NCBI GenBank assembly: GCA_018873245.2
Contig: JAEMBT020000001.1
Location: 4,154,001-4,218,000 of the forward strand
From: Archegozetes longisetosus
Lineage: Eukaryota; Arthropoda; Arachnida; Sarcoptiformes; Trhypochthoniidae
Reading direction: 5' to 3'
DNA: 64,000 nt
Positions 35,049-47,405 of this stretch are shown one piece after another. Position numbers and translations under genes: made by a program. Positions within the stretch are counted from its first letter, which is position 1. Every line of letters begins with the position of its first letter. The notes beneath the pieces are model-generated. The model saw only the letters and a program-made list of their open reading frames with translations. It was not told the origin of the DNA and did not search any database.

Positions 35049-37719
35049 TTATTGATGATGTCTATTATTATTGACTTTTCTGAGAAATGTTCCCCAAGTT
35101 AATGACAAATTGGGTAACGTGTTTATGGCATAACACAACTTTTCCATCAAAAATATACTCAAAGAAAGACTAATCCCTATAACCAAAGGCCCGAACGATA
35201 TTTTCATATCATTTATTGTGAAACTATTTTTCGAATTCGAAGAATCAACTTTGTCCTTTTCATTGCTTTCAGTGAACATATTACTGACTGTTTGCCCCGC
35301 ATCTACACTCCATTTTATGTAATTTCCGGATTCGCGCGTGTCTTGCAATCTGAAAAGAAACTAAATTATTCAATAAATTCAAAACTAGTTCATATTAGAA
35401 TCTCACAATTTATCGAATTCATTTTTGAGTGAGTGATCGAGCTTTTTATTATAGACTAATCCAATTCCACGATATAAGTAATTTTCATTTCCGATATACA
35501 TGTTTTTGTCTGTCATTCCGTTTCGAACAGATTCGATTACATTCACGTATCCCTCCATCGAAATGAAAACATGAGATCTTTGTTCAACTATTTTTTCTCT
35601 TATATTTGATAAATGAATAATTAGTTCTGAAAAATCAAACTTGAAATGGTCTTCAGTATTATTAACCATCGATACAATTCTCATCTCTTCAGATCTGCCG
35701 AATTTCTGTAATTAGTTTAGAAAAGCCCATTCATAGATTGAATACTTTATTGTTTGCTAAACATCTTCTGTGGCTGTGTTTCCGTGACCAAAGTTTAACT
35801 TTAGTTCGGAATGCTTACTTATATTGCTGGAAAAGGCACTCAGACTAATATATACTTAACTGAATTTAGTATATCTGTCGTGAATGATATACAAAATCTA
35901 ATATTTTACAAATTAATCACCTAGTTTGTAAATTAGTTAAGATTAAAATTGACTCCTCTGTAAACCAGCCAACTAATTTATGAACTATTGATGATTATTT
36001 TGCAAGCTAGTTGACTAGATTACAAAGTGGTCAATCTTGTAAATTAGTCATCACATACCAATTAAATATGTTATAGCAGTAAAGTAAAAAATTTGAGCAC
36101 ATTCTACTACAATATATGTAAGTAATCTGAGCTAAATGCAAAAGTTTCTAAATTTTTAAATTTTGAAAATATACCGCTATTAGTTTGAGGTCCATGTCTG
36201 ATAAATAAATAATTGGAGATAAATCTTTTCTATTTAATAGCTCTTTTAGCGAATTGATGACAGTATAAGGAGACTGTATTGCTATCGATAGAGTTAAAGT
36301 TGAGAACGCATTCAATATAACGACTGACATCATCAGTAAAAAGCAATAAACTATTCTCTGCTTTGGCTTTAAATATTCCAATTTCAATGCTATAAGATGA
36401 TATTTAAAATTTAATTTAAATTTTTAATTTAAAATATACTTTAAAAGAATAGAATTGTTGCAAATCTGTTGATTCAGAATAGCTTTAACTAAATGGATGC
36501 ATTTGTCTCCTCTCTACAACTAAAGATTAATTAAATTCGAGAGTGGTCTCTGTTGAAAAAGCGGAATAATAGAGCTATTCTGACTACGATTTGCAGCAAT
36601 GCTGTTTTATTTCAAGACTTAAACAACAATCTGATAAGTACAATGCAAAAATATTGCTTCAATCAGAGCCCAAATTTCCTGTGAATATGAATCAATAAAC
36701 GATTTACTGCTCTCCAATTCTCTATCATTCATTGATTTAATTGATAAAACCATAGGAACCATAAATATGAATACAATCAACAGTATCCAAAACTATAGTA
36801 AAGATTCGAAATTTTTAGAAACTTAAAGACAATATTTTTCTTTTCAACCAACATATAAATCATAAATTTTCATTAATGCAAAATAAGCTTTCCTCTCTTC
36901 TGAAGGATATTTCGCGCCCAATATATTTATCATCGGTTCGATTTGAAGACGTGATGTGATTGAAGTAAACGATGCGATCATATCTGATATTTGAATATCT
37001 TGTAGATATAAATCGACTTTCTATACCGGTTATGAGAAAAATCAATAATTCTAGTTATATGAATGCAAATATTTATGAAAATTTTCTTAAAGAATGAACA
37101 AGATTTTGAAAGAAAATCTCGAAATATGTTAGCATTAGCAAATTTGACAAATATTAGACCTTACATTTAATCGAAGTAAATCCAACTGTTGAGATAACTC
37201 AAATTGATCTCCCTCAAATTCAAAACTTTCTGATTTATACGTTGAATTCAGAAAGATAGGAATTGCGCTTAGGTTAGAGAAAAAAAACTATTCAACTAAT
37301 TTATCTTATTACTAGAAACTTATTTGTAAACTTCAAAATAAAAACTAATAAATAGACTTAAATTGATTATTAAATATTTAAATGGTTTGACTAAACTTAC
37401 GCAAATTGAGTTCTTCTCACAAATTCTTTGATTAAGAAATAATAAGGTGAACATAAAAAAGGCATGGCTACATCAGCCTTTAGAAAAAAATTGTATTATT
37501 TATATTTTGGTGCTTTTATTTCTCGAATACTTACCGCTAAATCCACGTAAACGTGATATTTCCTTTCGGTAAAATATCTAAACCGAAAGTCTGTTGAACA
37601 CCATTTTGATATTCATTCTTGTGATGGCATTCGAAGTTTGCAAGAGTTGGAAAACTAATAAGATCCATTAAAGAAATCCAAGTAAAACTGCTCTTTTTCT
37701 CAAGATCTTCAACATTCAA
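35049..37719 (-). CDS. divergent ionotropic receptor (IR) 2, eight exons, one apparent frameshift
   Basis: Exons, 5' to 3' on minus: about 37719-37535, 37477-37401, 37267-37165, 37020-36853, 36792-36642, 36389-36175, 35705-35407, 35349-35049. All have GT-AG ends and keep phase. S1 covers exons 1-4 (CSPYYFLIKEFVRRTQF is the usual IR S1 helix). TM1 lies in exon 5 (FWILLIVFIFMVP), the pore and TM2 in exons 5-6 (LNAFSTLTLS takes the place of the SYTANLAAF motif), S2 in exons 6-8 (INSLKELLNRKDLSP), and TM3 in exon 8 (FGPLVIGISLSLSIF). The frame of exon 1 conflicts by one base with exon 2: using the strong GTAAGT donor at 37534 leaves TAG in frame, although GNITFT and exon 2 both match IR 3. The start is not settled; a possible first exon lies at 38118. 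Confidence 0.86.
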
Positions 37720-37917
37720 TCATAATGATTTATGATAATTTGAAAGTTTATGTAACGTAGTTTAGAAGCCAAAATTTACACAGATGTAATTGAATTTTAT
37801 GTTTGAATATTGTAAAAGTTTAATAAAATGCCTATAAATTCGATTTTCACTTAAACAAATTTTATACTTTAATGTATTTTTGCATATGTATAAGTGTAGA
37901 AATTAAAAAGAAATGAG

Positions 37918-38118
37918 TTATGTGATGTGAAGGTATTTAATTCTAGTTATTCCATGTCCTATTTTGAACTTAAAATAAAAGTAATAATAGGTTTTGAGAA
38001 ATATCATCGTATTAGATAAAAGGTTATATTGATTATTGTACACGTTTCTAACACGTTGCATATATTGTGGTCTAAACGATTTAATGACATGTTGGATTAA
38101 TTGTCTTCTATTCATCAT
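37918..38118 (-). other. candidate first exon of IR gene 2
   Basis: An ATG-started frame (38118) of 66 codons. Its first 40 residues (RRQLIQHVIKSF ... YNLLSNTMIF) loosely match the N-terminus of IR gene 3 (NHLIERIG ... LSFLSSNRVF). A GT at about 37970 could splice to exon 1 of IR 2, but the acceptor and phase were not resolved. It may be chance. Confidence 0.3.
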
Positions 38119-38394
38119 TAAAGAATCATTAGACTCAAACTTATTGTGCTAGTTTTTATACGAAGGATAGAATCAGTAATAATGAAAGTAATTAAAAGTA
38201 ATGAATTCAAATGTTTGAGTTATTTGCAAAAACGATAACTTTAATTTGAAGTTCAGTTTGGGTTTACATACGAAGTCTTTCCTTCAAAATTTGCAAATTT
38301 GAGAGTGTTTTAAAAAGCTTACAAAATCTTTAAATAACTTTAATATTATTGGAATCAGAACTAATAAAATGAAATCAGAAAGAAGTACAAAATG

Positions 38395-38887
38395 TAGGGT
38401 GACCAAGTTAAAAACTGTCAAATGAGAGACAAAAAGATTGACTCACTTATAAAATACTTTTTAAACGTTTTAATTTTAAAACAAATTTTATTTAAAAATT
38501 TACAATCTTTATTTATTATTCAAAAGCTTACACTTCTAATATTTTGCTAAGAATTCATAATTACATTTTATGAAATCATAAAATTCGGAACATATCATTA
38601 AAAAATTAAATTGTGTGCATATTTCTGCATTTGCTAAACTAATATTCGTTTGACTACGTTTATCAGCCCAAAGATTTTGCATTACACTAAATATTCTCTC
38701 AACATATTTTTTTAACTAAAGGCTTTCACATGTTGAGATAAGAAACACGTTGACAAGAAAATCGCAATCTTTGTATTAAACAAAACATACAGTATAGTGA
38801 AAATTTTTTAAGATAAATCTTAAAATATGTGATATTTTGCGTCCTGCAAAAGGTGTATGCGGGATGCGGGGACAATTGGTCACCCTA
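38395..38887 (-). mobile_element. hAT-type element (TAGGGTGACCA ends), copy 2
   Basis: 493 bp, starting TAGGGTGACCAA and ending TTGGTCACCCTA, with a perfect 8-bp duplication ACAAAATG (38387-38394 and 38888-38895). The minus strand at about 38705-38600 still encodes VERIFSVMQNLWADKRS and a following Ala/Cys stretch, resembling the hAT C-terminal dimerisation domain. So this copy is a deletion derivative of an autonomous hAT, not just a MITE. Confidence 0.88.
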
Positions 38888-39009
38888 ACAAAATGACAGA
38901 CTCTGTTAAATCTGGTTCCCTTACTTAAGTTCAGCAGAACTTAAGCAACAAAACTATTTTTTATCATCAGAAATAATATTCTTACGGTCTGCTGCTGTTG
39001 TACAAATAT

Positions 39010-39510
39010 TTTGTAATATTTGCTTCGTAATTGTATCAAAGGCTGTTATCTTATAAACATTAGTTAATATAGCACCAAATTCCCGATTTTGGTGCCTTTT
39101 TGACTATTAACACAGAGAATTAGAAAATTTTCTCAAGAACTTTGAGGAAATTTATCTGGATTTTTTTTAAAAAGCTCTAATGTCTCGAGAAATTGTCCAT
39201 TAGATCCAAAGAATTTTATCCTGCTTCTCTAAATTCAAGAAATTTTGAAAATATATCACTTCCTTAACTTTCGGAAAGCGTGTTCTTAATATATAACTCA
39301 AATATGTAATTTTCTTAAGATACTATGCCAATTTTAACGATCATCATAATAAATGCAGGAAGAAAATGTTTCAGTATCATCAATTAGTGATTTATTTATG
39401 GAACAAGACGTCTGTAAAATATCCTGTCTTAGATCTGATTGTAGAAACTACTTCATGAACCAGTCCAAGAAAGAAAAGACTTGAACGACTCTACATTAAT
39501 CTAAAATATT
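39010..39510 (+). repeat. inverted duplication, left arm, part 1
   Basis: Diverged reverse-complement match to about 50120-49590. Shared blocks include GACTATTAAC/GGCTATTAG with the following CTCAAG, AATTTTCTTAAG and CTACATTAATCTAAAAT. A coding-like but stop-limited frame at 39357-39482 (SSISDLFMEQDVCKISC) has a broken counterpart in the other arm, so the unit may be an old gene or transposon coding region. Confidence 0.65.
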
Positions 39511-40274
39511 ATTTAAAAGTTTGAACATCATAAGGGAAAAAATTTGTTTGCATGGACTCATACAAAATCCATCCATGAGTAGTTTTTGCGCTAGAGGGAG
39601 ATAACGTTTTGTATATGATTCTCAATATGAATATTGAATTTACTTTACATTATTACATTTCTTTGGTACCTCGGACATAGCCTTCAGCTGCTCGAGATCC
39701 CAATTCTCGCACACTTCCTCGATGATGTGTATGTGGAAATAGAGTAGGGACAAGAGCACTGCTCGGCTTTGACTTTCATTAACATTACTAACCTAATCTA
39801 ACCTAACTCAAACAATAGTACGATTGCGTAAACAATTGCAATGTGAAATTCTTATTCATTTGCCATCTCCATAACAATATGATAGTTTAAGGCAAAATTG
39901 ATCTGGTTCTTTATTGGATTAACAGCGTGCAAGAGAGTATTTAAATATAAGAACTTCATTAGATGATATTCATATATTCTATTATAAATTTCTAAAGTTT
40001 TAACTATGAAAATAAATGAGCTTTATTGGAAATTATGAGTGCTTCTTATCATAACTGTTTCAATTTAAATAATTATACTGAACCCAATAGTTTAAAAAAG
40101 TTTTGCGTGCAGTCTTCTTAAATAGTCTCGAAAATATTATAAAGATATATTCTACACTTTTAGTATATACTAAAGTACTATTCTATAGTTAATTTACTTT
40201 TCTATTAATACTTTCACTTATTTATAATGTTTAAAAAGACAGAACTTAGCTATGAGTTCGGTCGATACGTGCTT
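39511..40274. other. extra segment inside the left arm
   Basis: Sequence present here but absent from the right arm of the inverted duplication. It includes a short GC-richer stretch at 39665-39790. Nothing coding recognised. Confidence 0.4.
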
Positions 40275-41139
40275 TCTGTTGATAGCAAATTAATAGTTGA
40301 CTTATTTTATGTGTACTCCAAAGTAAAATGCTATTGAATTCGAAAATTCATTATTTAATCTTAATTGACGAGGTATGATTTAATTTTGAATAACTAGATA
40401 ATCTTTAATCTTTATTAAACACTTTTTAAGACTTTTTGTGCTAGCGTCGAAGCACATATTTTAGTTCAAAATCGCATTTGAAGTTTTTCAATGCATTTAA
40501 ATGAATGATAGGCTAAAGATATGTTGAACGATTAATAATTCTAAAGACAAATTTAAATGCTGAAACGTAAATTTTTTTACTCTGGCCAAATTTATTTCTA
40601 CTTAATTGTACAGCTCAGTAAATAAGAGTGAAAAAAACTGAAGAGTCTCACATCAACCAACAATTCAGGCTTCATAGTGTTGTCTAGTATTCCAGTTCTA
40701 ATTTTAAAAAATACACTTTCTTGCAATTCATGAACTATAAGTGGCAAACAAACTTAAACATAAAAAATTTTCATTTAAATCGATAAGAAAAGTTGAAAAT
40801 TTTCATTAAAATATCGATTCAAATAAGAGAAGAATACTTCAACAAATTCAATTAAAATTTTAGTTTTTAATTGAAAAAATTATTGTCTTCAAAAGTCACT
40901 TCCAGTTAATTATAAAATATTTCATTTATTACCTGAGAGAATTGCTATATTGAAATTTTAGCAAGAAATCTTTTATATAACCTATTTCGATTTATAATTA
41001 TAAAAAATCTCTCGAAACTAAAATATATATTTCAACACTACAGTTTTTTCTAAAGTTTTAAATAAATATATCAAAAGAATGTATTAAAAGCTTAAAAAAA
41101 TCCAAAGTCCTCTCTGTTTGCGAAATATCAAGGATCTTC

Positions 41140-41760
41140 AAAAAATTATCTTAAATGGTAAACAAATTCGATCTATTGGTCGTTTGCAGTGATTATTTTG
41201 TTAACATACTGTTCGTAAAACTGTTTCTATTTGGTTTAAAAATATAAAAAATTAAATGTAAAGTAAACATACGAAAAATTAGGCTAAATATCGAAAAGAG
41301 TCCATCAATTCTATTATCAGTAAAATTTATTTTTATCAATTATGAATTTATCTAATATCTATACTATAATTTTGTTCAGATCACAAATTTATGAGTTAGC
41401 ATTGAATATAGATCTCAATAATCAATCTCCACACTTTAAACTAAAGAGAAAATACATATTAAGTCAATAATTTCTTGAAAATGAAAATCAAGCTCTCATC
41501 AACAGAACAAATAAAAATTTAAAAATTTAACCAAACATTTGTTATATGGTCTCTTTAATAAATCATCTATCAGAATCAGAATGATTTATTGATCTATAAA
41601 TCTTTTATTATTTCAGAATTAATACTAACTTTTAGAAGATAATTGATTATTCTTTACAATAATTGAAGTCTGTTCTTGAGCTGTCAATTGAAAGTTAGTT
41701 ATCTCTGTCCCTGTCTCTTTAGTTGAGTCTCTAGTCTCAGTCTGTCAGTTGACTATAAGT
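41140..41760 (+). repeat. inverted duplication, left arm, part 2
   Basis: Reverse-complement match to about 49520-48935. Strong blocks include CATTTGTTATATGGTCTCTTT, CAGAATCAGAATGATTTATTG (each as a shared block of about that length) and CTGTTCTTGAGCTGTCA. No coding potential seen. Confidence 0.8.
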
Positions 41761-42543
41761 AAAAGATTCATTATAGCGAAAGTCCAATACATAGTGATTT
41801 ATGAAAATTGCAGTTTCCGGTACGAAGTATTGGCTCAAGGTCATATATCGGAAATGGGCTTTTATTATGAAGTCGTAAATGTAAAGGATCTGTTTGCGAT
41901 TGCATAAAATTACTCCTGATGAAATTTTATAGAGACTGACTATTTTTCCACAATTCAGTCATTGTTTCTATCATTGTAAGCATAAGTTTTATTTATTTAT
42001 GAATACGATCTCAATAAATTAATAATTTTAAATATAATTTATTTAAAGAATGAATGTGTAGCTAAATCATATAAACTCTATATTATATTTGAAATTAACA
42101 ATTTATTAGTTTTATAATTGAATAAAACGATTGATTATTATAAAAAGAATGACTGACTATTGAAAAATTAATCAATTTCTATGAATTATAAGTTTATAAG
42201 ATATCTATTAGCGATAAAGACTTCAAGATCTCAAGGTCTTTAAGCTTTATCTCTGTCACTTTGGTTTCCAATGCATTCTGATTTTAGACGTATTTTGCGC
42301 TTTTGACTAAAATTTACCATCTTTATACCGAGCAAGTATTGTATGTATGAGTCCAAATCTATTTTTTTGTCTGCAAAAAATCTTGTGACATTAGGTCTGT
42401 TGCTAAGTAATTTTTAAGTTTAAAATTCGTGGTTAAATAAATGTAGAAATAAAGTGACCTCAATCTTAACTTTCTATTAGAGTGAATATATTCAATATTG
42501 TTATAAATTAATTTTGATTTAAAAATTCTAATTTTCGCCTAAG

Positions 42544-45381
42544 ATGATAACAGAAATTAATCGGTTGTCGCTCGGGTTCATTCTTACTTCTGCATCATTC
42601 TTATTATTGGGTATCCTAACACTATTTTATCCTAAATTTGTGCCTAAAGCCATTCAGTGTATGTTCAAATATGGCAAAACGGCTGATTCAAGAACTAATG
42701 CTGACAATAACCTTCTTAATTTCGATGTACCCAAAAGGTGAGTGATCTAAATAATGATCGTGTAACTGATCAGCTCGTTCTCGAGACTATTGTATTTTCA
42801 AGCAAATACAGAATTATACATTATTGGAAAAATCAATAAATATTGAATTGGCTAATGATTCTGCGTTTTTTTCAGTCAGAAAGAATTGTATTATTTAAAA
42901 TCCATGAAACTTTAATCAATCACGTAGTCACCCTATTTTTAGATAATCTCTTCCTATTTTTCTGGCAATTTTTCAATGTCCCTCTTGTAGAAGCTATTTG
43001 GTTATGAAGTGAAAAAGATAGTGAGGTCGGAAATGATCTCCTCGTCATTTTCGCGCAGTTTTTCATTCATATAATTCTAAAGAGACTAAAACAAGTAATA
43101 ATCGGAAGGTGAAATATCAGATGAGTATGGGGTATGGTAGAACTTCAAATTGGAGCCTTCTTATCTTTTCCTGAGTCACTTTCGCATTTTAAAATCGCGT
43201 ATTGTCTTGTTGAAGAATGACACATTTGAGATAACCAAAGCGACTTGATTTTGAAGTACGAGTTGGTGTAAACGGTCAAGCTGCTCACATTATCCTTCGG
43301 CAACGATGTTATTATTCGGACCCAATAACTCAAAATGAACAACTTCGCGCATATCTCACCGTTGCATTACCTTTTTGGGGTGTAGGTCTCCTTTTAGGGT
43401 TAGTATGGGGGCCTGGTCGGCGTTTAATCATCGGCTCCTTCGGCGAACATTTATGTAAAGTATCCGCTTCTCGTTTTCTGTTACAATTCGCTCGAAAAAT
43501 GGCTCACGAACTTGGTGTGTGAGCAAAGAGTTGCATATTGATGCCCGTTGCGACACGCTCTCGCTTGATAATTGATATGGGACCCAAGTTCCATGTTTAT
43601 TTACTTTCCCGAGTTCTCGTAAGTGTTTTTCAATAGTCCCATGTATGCAACTGAGTTTTTCAGCTAGCTCTCGAGTGGTTTGACGTGGATCTGCTTTGAT
43701 CAGAGCTAACGGGGCATCGTTATTGAACTCGAAAAGTCGACCATATCGGGACCGATCAGATAGATCAAAATCACCGGAACGGAACTTGGCAAACCAATAT
43801 TGACAAATGCAAACATTAACTGCTTCTTTGCCGTAAATAGTGCAAATGTATTCGGTTGCGTCCATCGCTTTGTTACTTTGCTTGAATTCATAAAGTATAT
43901 TATGCCTAATGTGGACTCCATCGGTAGTCATTTTCAATTAAAATCATTAGAGTTGCAGTTTTTCAAAGTTTTCAAGATAAATGAGAAGTAAACCAGAATG
44001 GTTGCTAAGATGGGTTCTTTTGTTTAATATATTATTTTTAGTATTAAGCGCTATTCAAAAATTTGTGGAATTAATTCTTTTCAGCGCATGAAAAGAATGA
44101 TTGGACTTATTATCCAACTCAATATAAAAATCGCACATTTTTCATTTCAAAATTGAAAATTTGATGCATGACATCATATTATACAGGATTTTTAAATTTC
44201 TAATTGAGATCATATTTTTTAATTGATTTGTTGAAATTCTTATTATTACAGTTTTAAGTTCAAGAAAATAAGATTTTAATACCTCATTACTTGTTATTCT
44301 TAAAAATTCAAATTTTTGAATTTTATTATGCTTTTATATAAGCATTTGCTTTTTAATCTATTCCCAAAGACTTCCACCTCTCCCGAATATTTTTTGAAAA
44401 ATGCACAGAGTAGTTCTGTGAAGCATGATAATTAGCCGGTCAGAAAGTCAGCTTTACTTACCATAGATAACCTTTGAGTTATCGTTAAAAACGGCAAAAT
44501 CATTCAGAAATGTAGAGTGCGCGCTATATGTATGACATAACTCGTACAAATTGATTAGTTGTTATCAGTTTAAAAAATAGTATTTTTTACATTATTTTGT
44601 GAACTACACTTTCAACTGGATGATCGAACAGAAATAAACTTGCAGCCAGTATAGAGTATCTAATTTCGTGAACACGAACTTAACTATTTAACTGGTTTAA
44701 TAAGATCTGTGTTAATAAGATTTGCTTTATATTGATACACTCTGTTGACTGTTTCTCAAATATAAATAGCTTTGAATTTTAGATGGTTTTATCACTATTA
44801 CGTATTTGCGGTCAGTTTCAATCTGATACTTACTTATGCTGTAATTCGAGTTTACATTTTCAAAAATGTTGTGCCTCGTCCAGTAGAAGCATTACTCGAC
44901 ACATTTGTTGGAAAAACTAGAATACAAACAGGTATAAACTTGGTTGAGGAAAATTTTCATCAGTCTCATTTTATCTGTGAAATATTAACAGTTTCTCCTG
45001 AATCAGTAATACTGGCCATGATTTTATTCTTGACACATGTAAGTTGTCGTTTATACGAAACCACACGAATAAGCGTTTTTTCTGATGGAAAGATGAAGCT
45101 TGTTCAATATTTACTTGGATTTTTATATTATATATCTGCTGGACTATCTCTTTTGGCTGAAGCGCCCATATTTTCGACACGTGGTATTGGCGTATGAAAG
45201 CTTTTCTTAAATTTATGATTATATTGAAAATAATTTATTTCAGGTTCAAATGACATAATCATTAATTTGGCTGATATTTTTTCATTAAATCATGTGATTG
45301 GTATCGTTATTTTCGTGACATTTTCCTATGTTCAAATGAAAAGTCATATCATTCTTGCAAACCTTCGAAAAGATAATAAAG
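42544..45381 (+). pseudogene. truncated duplicate of the polyprenol reductase gene
   Basis: Exon 1 (42544-42737), exon 2 (44783-45191) and exon 3 (45244-45381) match the complete gene at 59547 almost base for base. Three lesions stand out. (1) The exon 2 donor, GT in the other copy (ATTG|GTGAAT), reads GC here (ATTGGCGTAT). The nearest GT gives a frame that stops five codons into exon 3. (2) The last exon, which carries the conserved PGGDWFE and NHQWY reductase segments, is missing: similarity ends at 45531. (3) A mariner sits in intron 1. The best possible product is about 205 residues with the N-terminal membrane helices only. The reading frames of exons 1-3 are otherwise open, so the loss is recent. 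Confidence 0.88.
42870..44120 (-). mobile_element. mariner-family insertion in intron 1
   Basis: Boundaries are from comparison with the intron of the other copy (59741-60506), which lacks this stretch. On minus, ATG 43931 to 43428 encodes the paired helix-turn-helix half of a mariner transposase (YICTIYGKEAVNVCICQYWF, FAKFRSGDFDL, TRELAEKLSCIHGTIEKHL, GTWVPYQL). Downstream blocks keep traces of the catalytic part (FYHTPYSSDISPSDYY, the YSPDLAPSDY motif), but stops separate them, and the first Asp region reads IVTENEKRILYIN where IVTCDEKWILYDN is usual. Inactive. Exact inverted repeats were not pinned down. Confidence 0.8.
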
Positions 45382-45531
45382 GTAAGCATGAACACTTCAT
45401 TGTTATTGTAGCCAACTGAACTTAGATTCGAAGATAGTGAGGGAACGATATATTTTGTATTGTATCTTGAAAGGATTGTTCCTAAATGTTAGACTGTAAA
45501 CTGGCTAGTAATTCCGGATATAATTTTTCCT

Positions 45532-46314
45532 TAACACTATACCGTTGTATCTGTAAAAAGTACATTTTGGGATAAATGCATTCAAAGTTTTGCCTTTTAA
45601 TTAGAAAACATGAATGAATTTTTTTCGAGTTTCAGTTACAACATTCATTTACACTCGGGATGATGACTCAATTTATTGAAACTAATTTATAAATTTTTTC
45701 TCAAGGAAGGGATCTGAGTTGTCTAAAATTCAGATACGATTTTTTACGCTGATATTAGAAGAATATTTTGGTGCTAAACATTCGCATCTTACATTATGAG
45801 TGTTTTATGAGAGAAATCATCATTTTATTCAAGGGAATCAATAAAATCGTTTATTTTCTTAAGAAATTTCCAAATTCACATTTATCATCAGTTTTAAACA
45901 AATTTTATAGAATTTGAAATTAATTCTATGAAAGAGAAATTTGAATAATAAAGAACTTTAAGCACGAGATTTCCTTAAAAGTTATTTTTATCTACTTTTG
46001 GTGCCTAAGCAATCATTAAATTAGTATCTTTTCTCTTCTGATATAGTACTTTCTTTTGCACTACTTTTGGATCACTAAATTAACTTCTGTTATTGCTATC
46101 ACTATTTCTGAAGTACCTCTCATAATGTTTGATATTAGAATTAATGAAGATAGAATTGAGATTCAAATGATATTTAACCTCAAAAAAATTGAGTAAATTG
46201 ATTTTCTAACTAATCATTTTTCACACGAATTCAGAATAGGTATTATTTATTTATTTATTATTAAAACTCAATCTGATAAATAATAGAATTCATTGAACAC
46301 TCATATTGATAGAG
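45532..46314. other. spacer after the duplication breakpoint
   Basis: AT-rich, no gene or repeat recognised. The terminal exon expected here for the left SRD5A3-like copy was looked for and not found. Confidence 0.55.
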
Positions 46315-46322
46315 GCGTCATA

Positions 46323-47363
46323 TAGTGATGAGCAGGTCCGAGTCTTCAGGTCTTTTTGAAAGATTCGGACCTGGGACCTGGACCTCTATCACAGGACCCG
46401 GACTCGGACCTTAAGATCCTGCTTCCAACACAAAAAGTCTGCAATTGAGATCATAGTATAAACATTTTCATTTCATGCATCAGGATCTAAATATGTAAGC
46501 ATATGCTTAGTTTTGCCATTCTCAAAACTTTATGAACATTTAAATGATCACAAGAATTCAAGTGACAGCTCGATTAAACTTTGTGCTGAAAATATGCTTT
46601 TGAAGTTTAATAAGTATAAGTATTTACTTGAAACTGATATCATGAAATTTGCTGTTATACTTGACCCTCGCTCGAAACTCGATTTCTTTGAGAATGATCA
46701 AACTGTAAAACAAAGATTTGTTGATTTCTTCAAGATAAATTATCATCAGATCATTTTAGTTCAAATTGCAAGTTCAAATGTTTCGGTTGTCTCTAAACGT
46801 TATAAGACAAGAGTTGAAACATACGGTGAAACTGGAAAGTAATTAAGTTTGCCTATTACTAATAAAAACTTAGCTTTTATTTTGGTAGAAAAGTGATTGT
46901 TTAGAATTCCCTTATCTTTCAAAGTTCACATTCGAAATACTTATTATTCCAGAATCGAATGTCTTTTCAGAACGTATGTTTTCAAAATCTGGAGATTTGA
47001 TCAGCAAAAAGAAAAGTCAATTGAGCGTTAATTCTGTTAGATCTTGCATGTGTCTCAAGTCATGGATGCCCTATTGCAAATTTAAAATAAATGATTAATA
47101 TTATATTTGTTGATCTTACTATCAATGATTCAATTAAAGTTAAAATTTTTGAATGAAAGTATTTTATCTATTATTAATTTTTATTTGAGTTTTAAAGGGA
47201 GTCCGAGTTCAGGACTTGAGGTCTTTATCAAAGACTCGGACTTGGATTCGGACCTCTAGCTCAGAAACCGGACATGGACTTCTGCCAAATACAAGAACCC
47301 GGACTTTAGGACCTCAGGTCCCAGGTCTCTAACCGCTTTGAGGTCCGGACCCGCTTATCAGTA
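46323..47363 (+). mobile_element. hAT element with GC-rich subterminal repeats (copy B)
   Basis: 1041 bp, same family as 16174-17373: ends TAGTGATGAGC and GCTTATCAGTA, subterminal GGACCTGGACTCGG-like units, and 8-bp flanks GCGTCATA / GGTTCATA (6 of 8). A longer piece of transposase survives: 46513-46842 includes MKFAVILDPRSKLDFF and VDFFKINYHQI. A second block at about 46950-47065 reads ESNVFSERMFSKSGDLISKK and SQLSVNSVRSCMCLKSW, the hAT C-terminal dimerisation domain. The two blocks are separated by frame breaks. It is diverged at the flanks and so probably older than copy A. Confidence 0.88.
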
Positions 47364-47405
47364 GGTTCATAGCTCAGTATAAGATTTGAAATTTTTTAAT
47401 TACTA

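Larger units (their letters stand above)
40275..45531 (+). repeat. segmental duplication, left copy (SRD5A3-like region)
   Basis: Matches 58343-61254 in the same orientation, beginning around GTTGATAGCAAATTAATAG and ending at GGATATAATTTTTCCTTA, after which the two diverge. Exons are nearly identical between copies. Differences: this copy carries the left inverted-repeat arm (41140-41760) and a mariner (about 42870-44120), and lacks the small Tc1-type element present in the right copy at 58780. Confidence 0.85.

Noticed and set aside
36860-37045. Minus-strand 61-codon frame
   Set aside because: Wrong frame of IR 2 exon 4; the correct frame (VDLYLQDIQISDM ...) aligns with IR 3 exon 4.
37537-37719. 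Exon 1 of IR 2 as a stand-alone small gene
   Set aside because: It starts with TTG, has no signal peptide and matches the first coding block of IR 3, so it is part of the receptor gene.
44971-45180. Minus-strand frame opposite exon 2 of the SRD5A3-like copy
   Set aside because: Antisense shadow; the plus frame matches the reductase family and the second copy.
45182-45200. GC-AG intron at exon 2 of the left SRD5A3-like copy
   Set aside because: A functional GC donor usually needs a strong following consensus (AAGT); the sequence GCGTAT is poor, so a mutated donor is the simpler reading.
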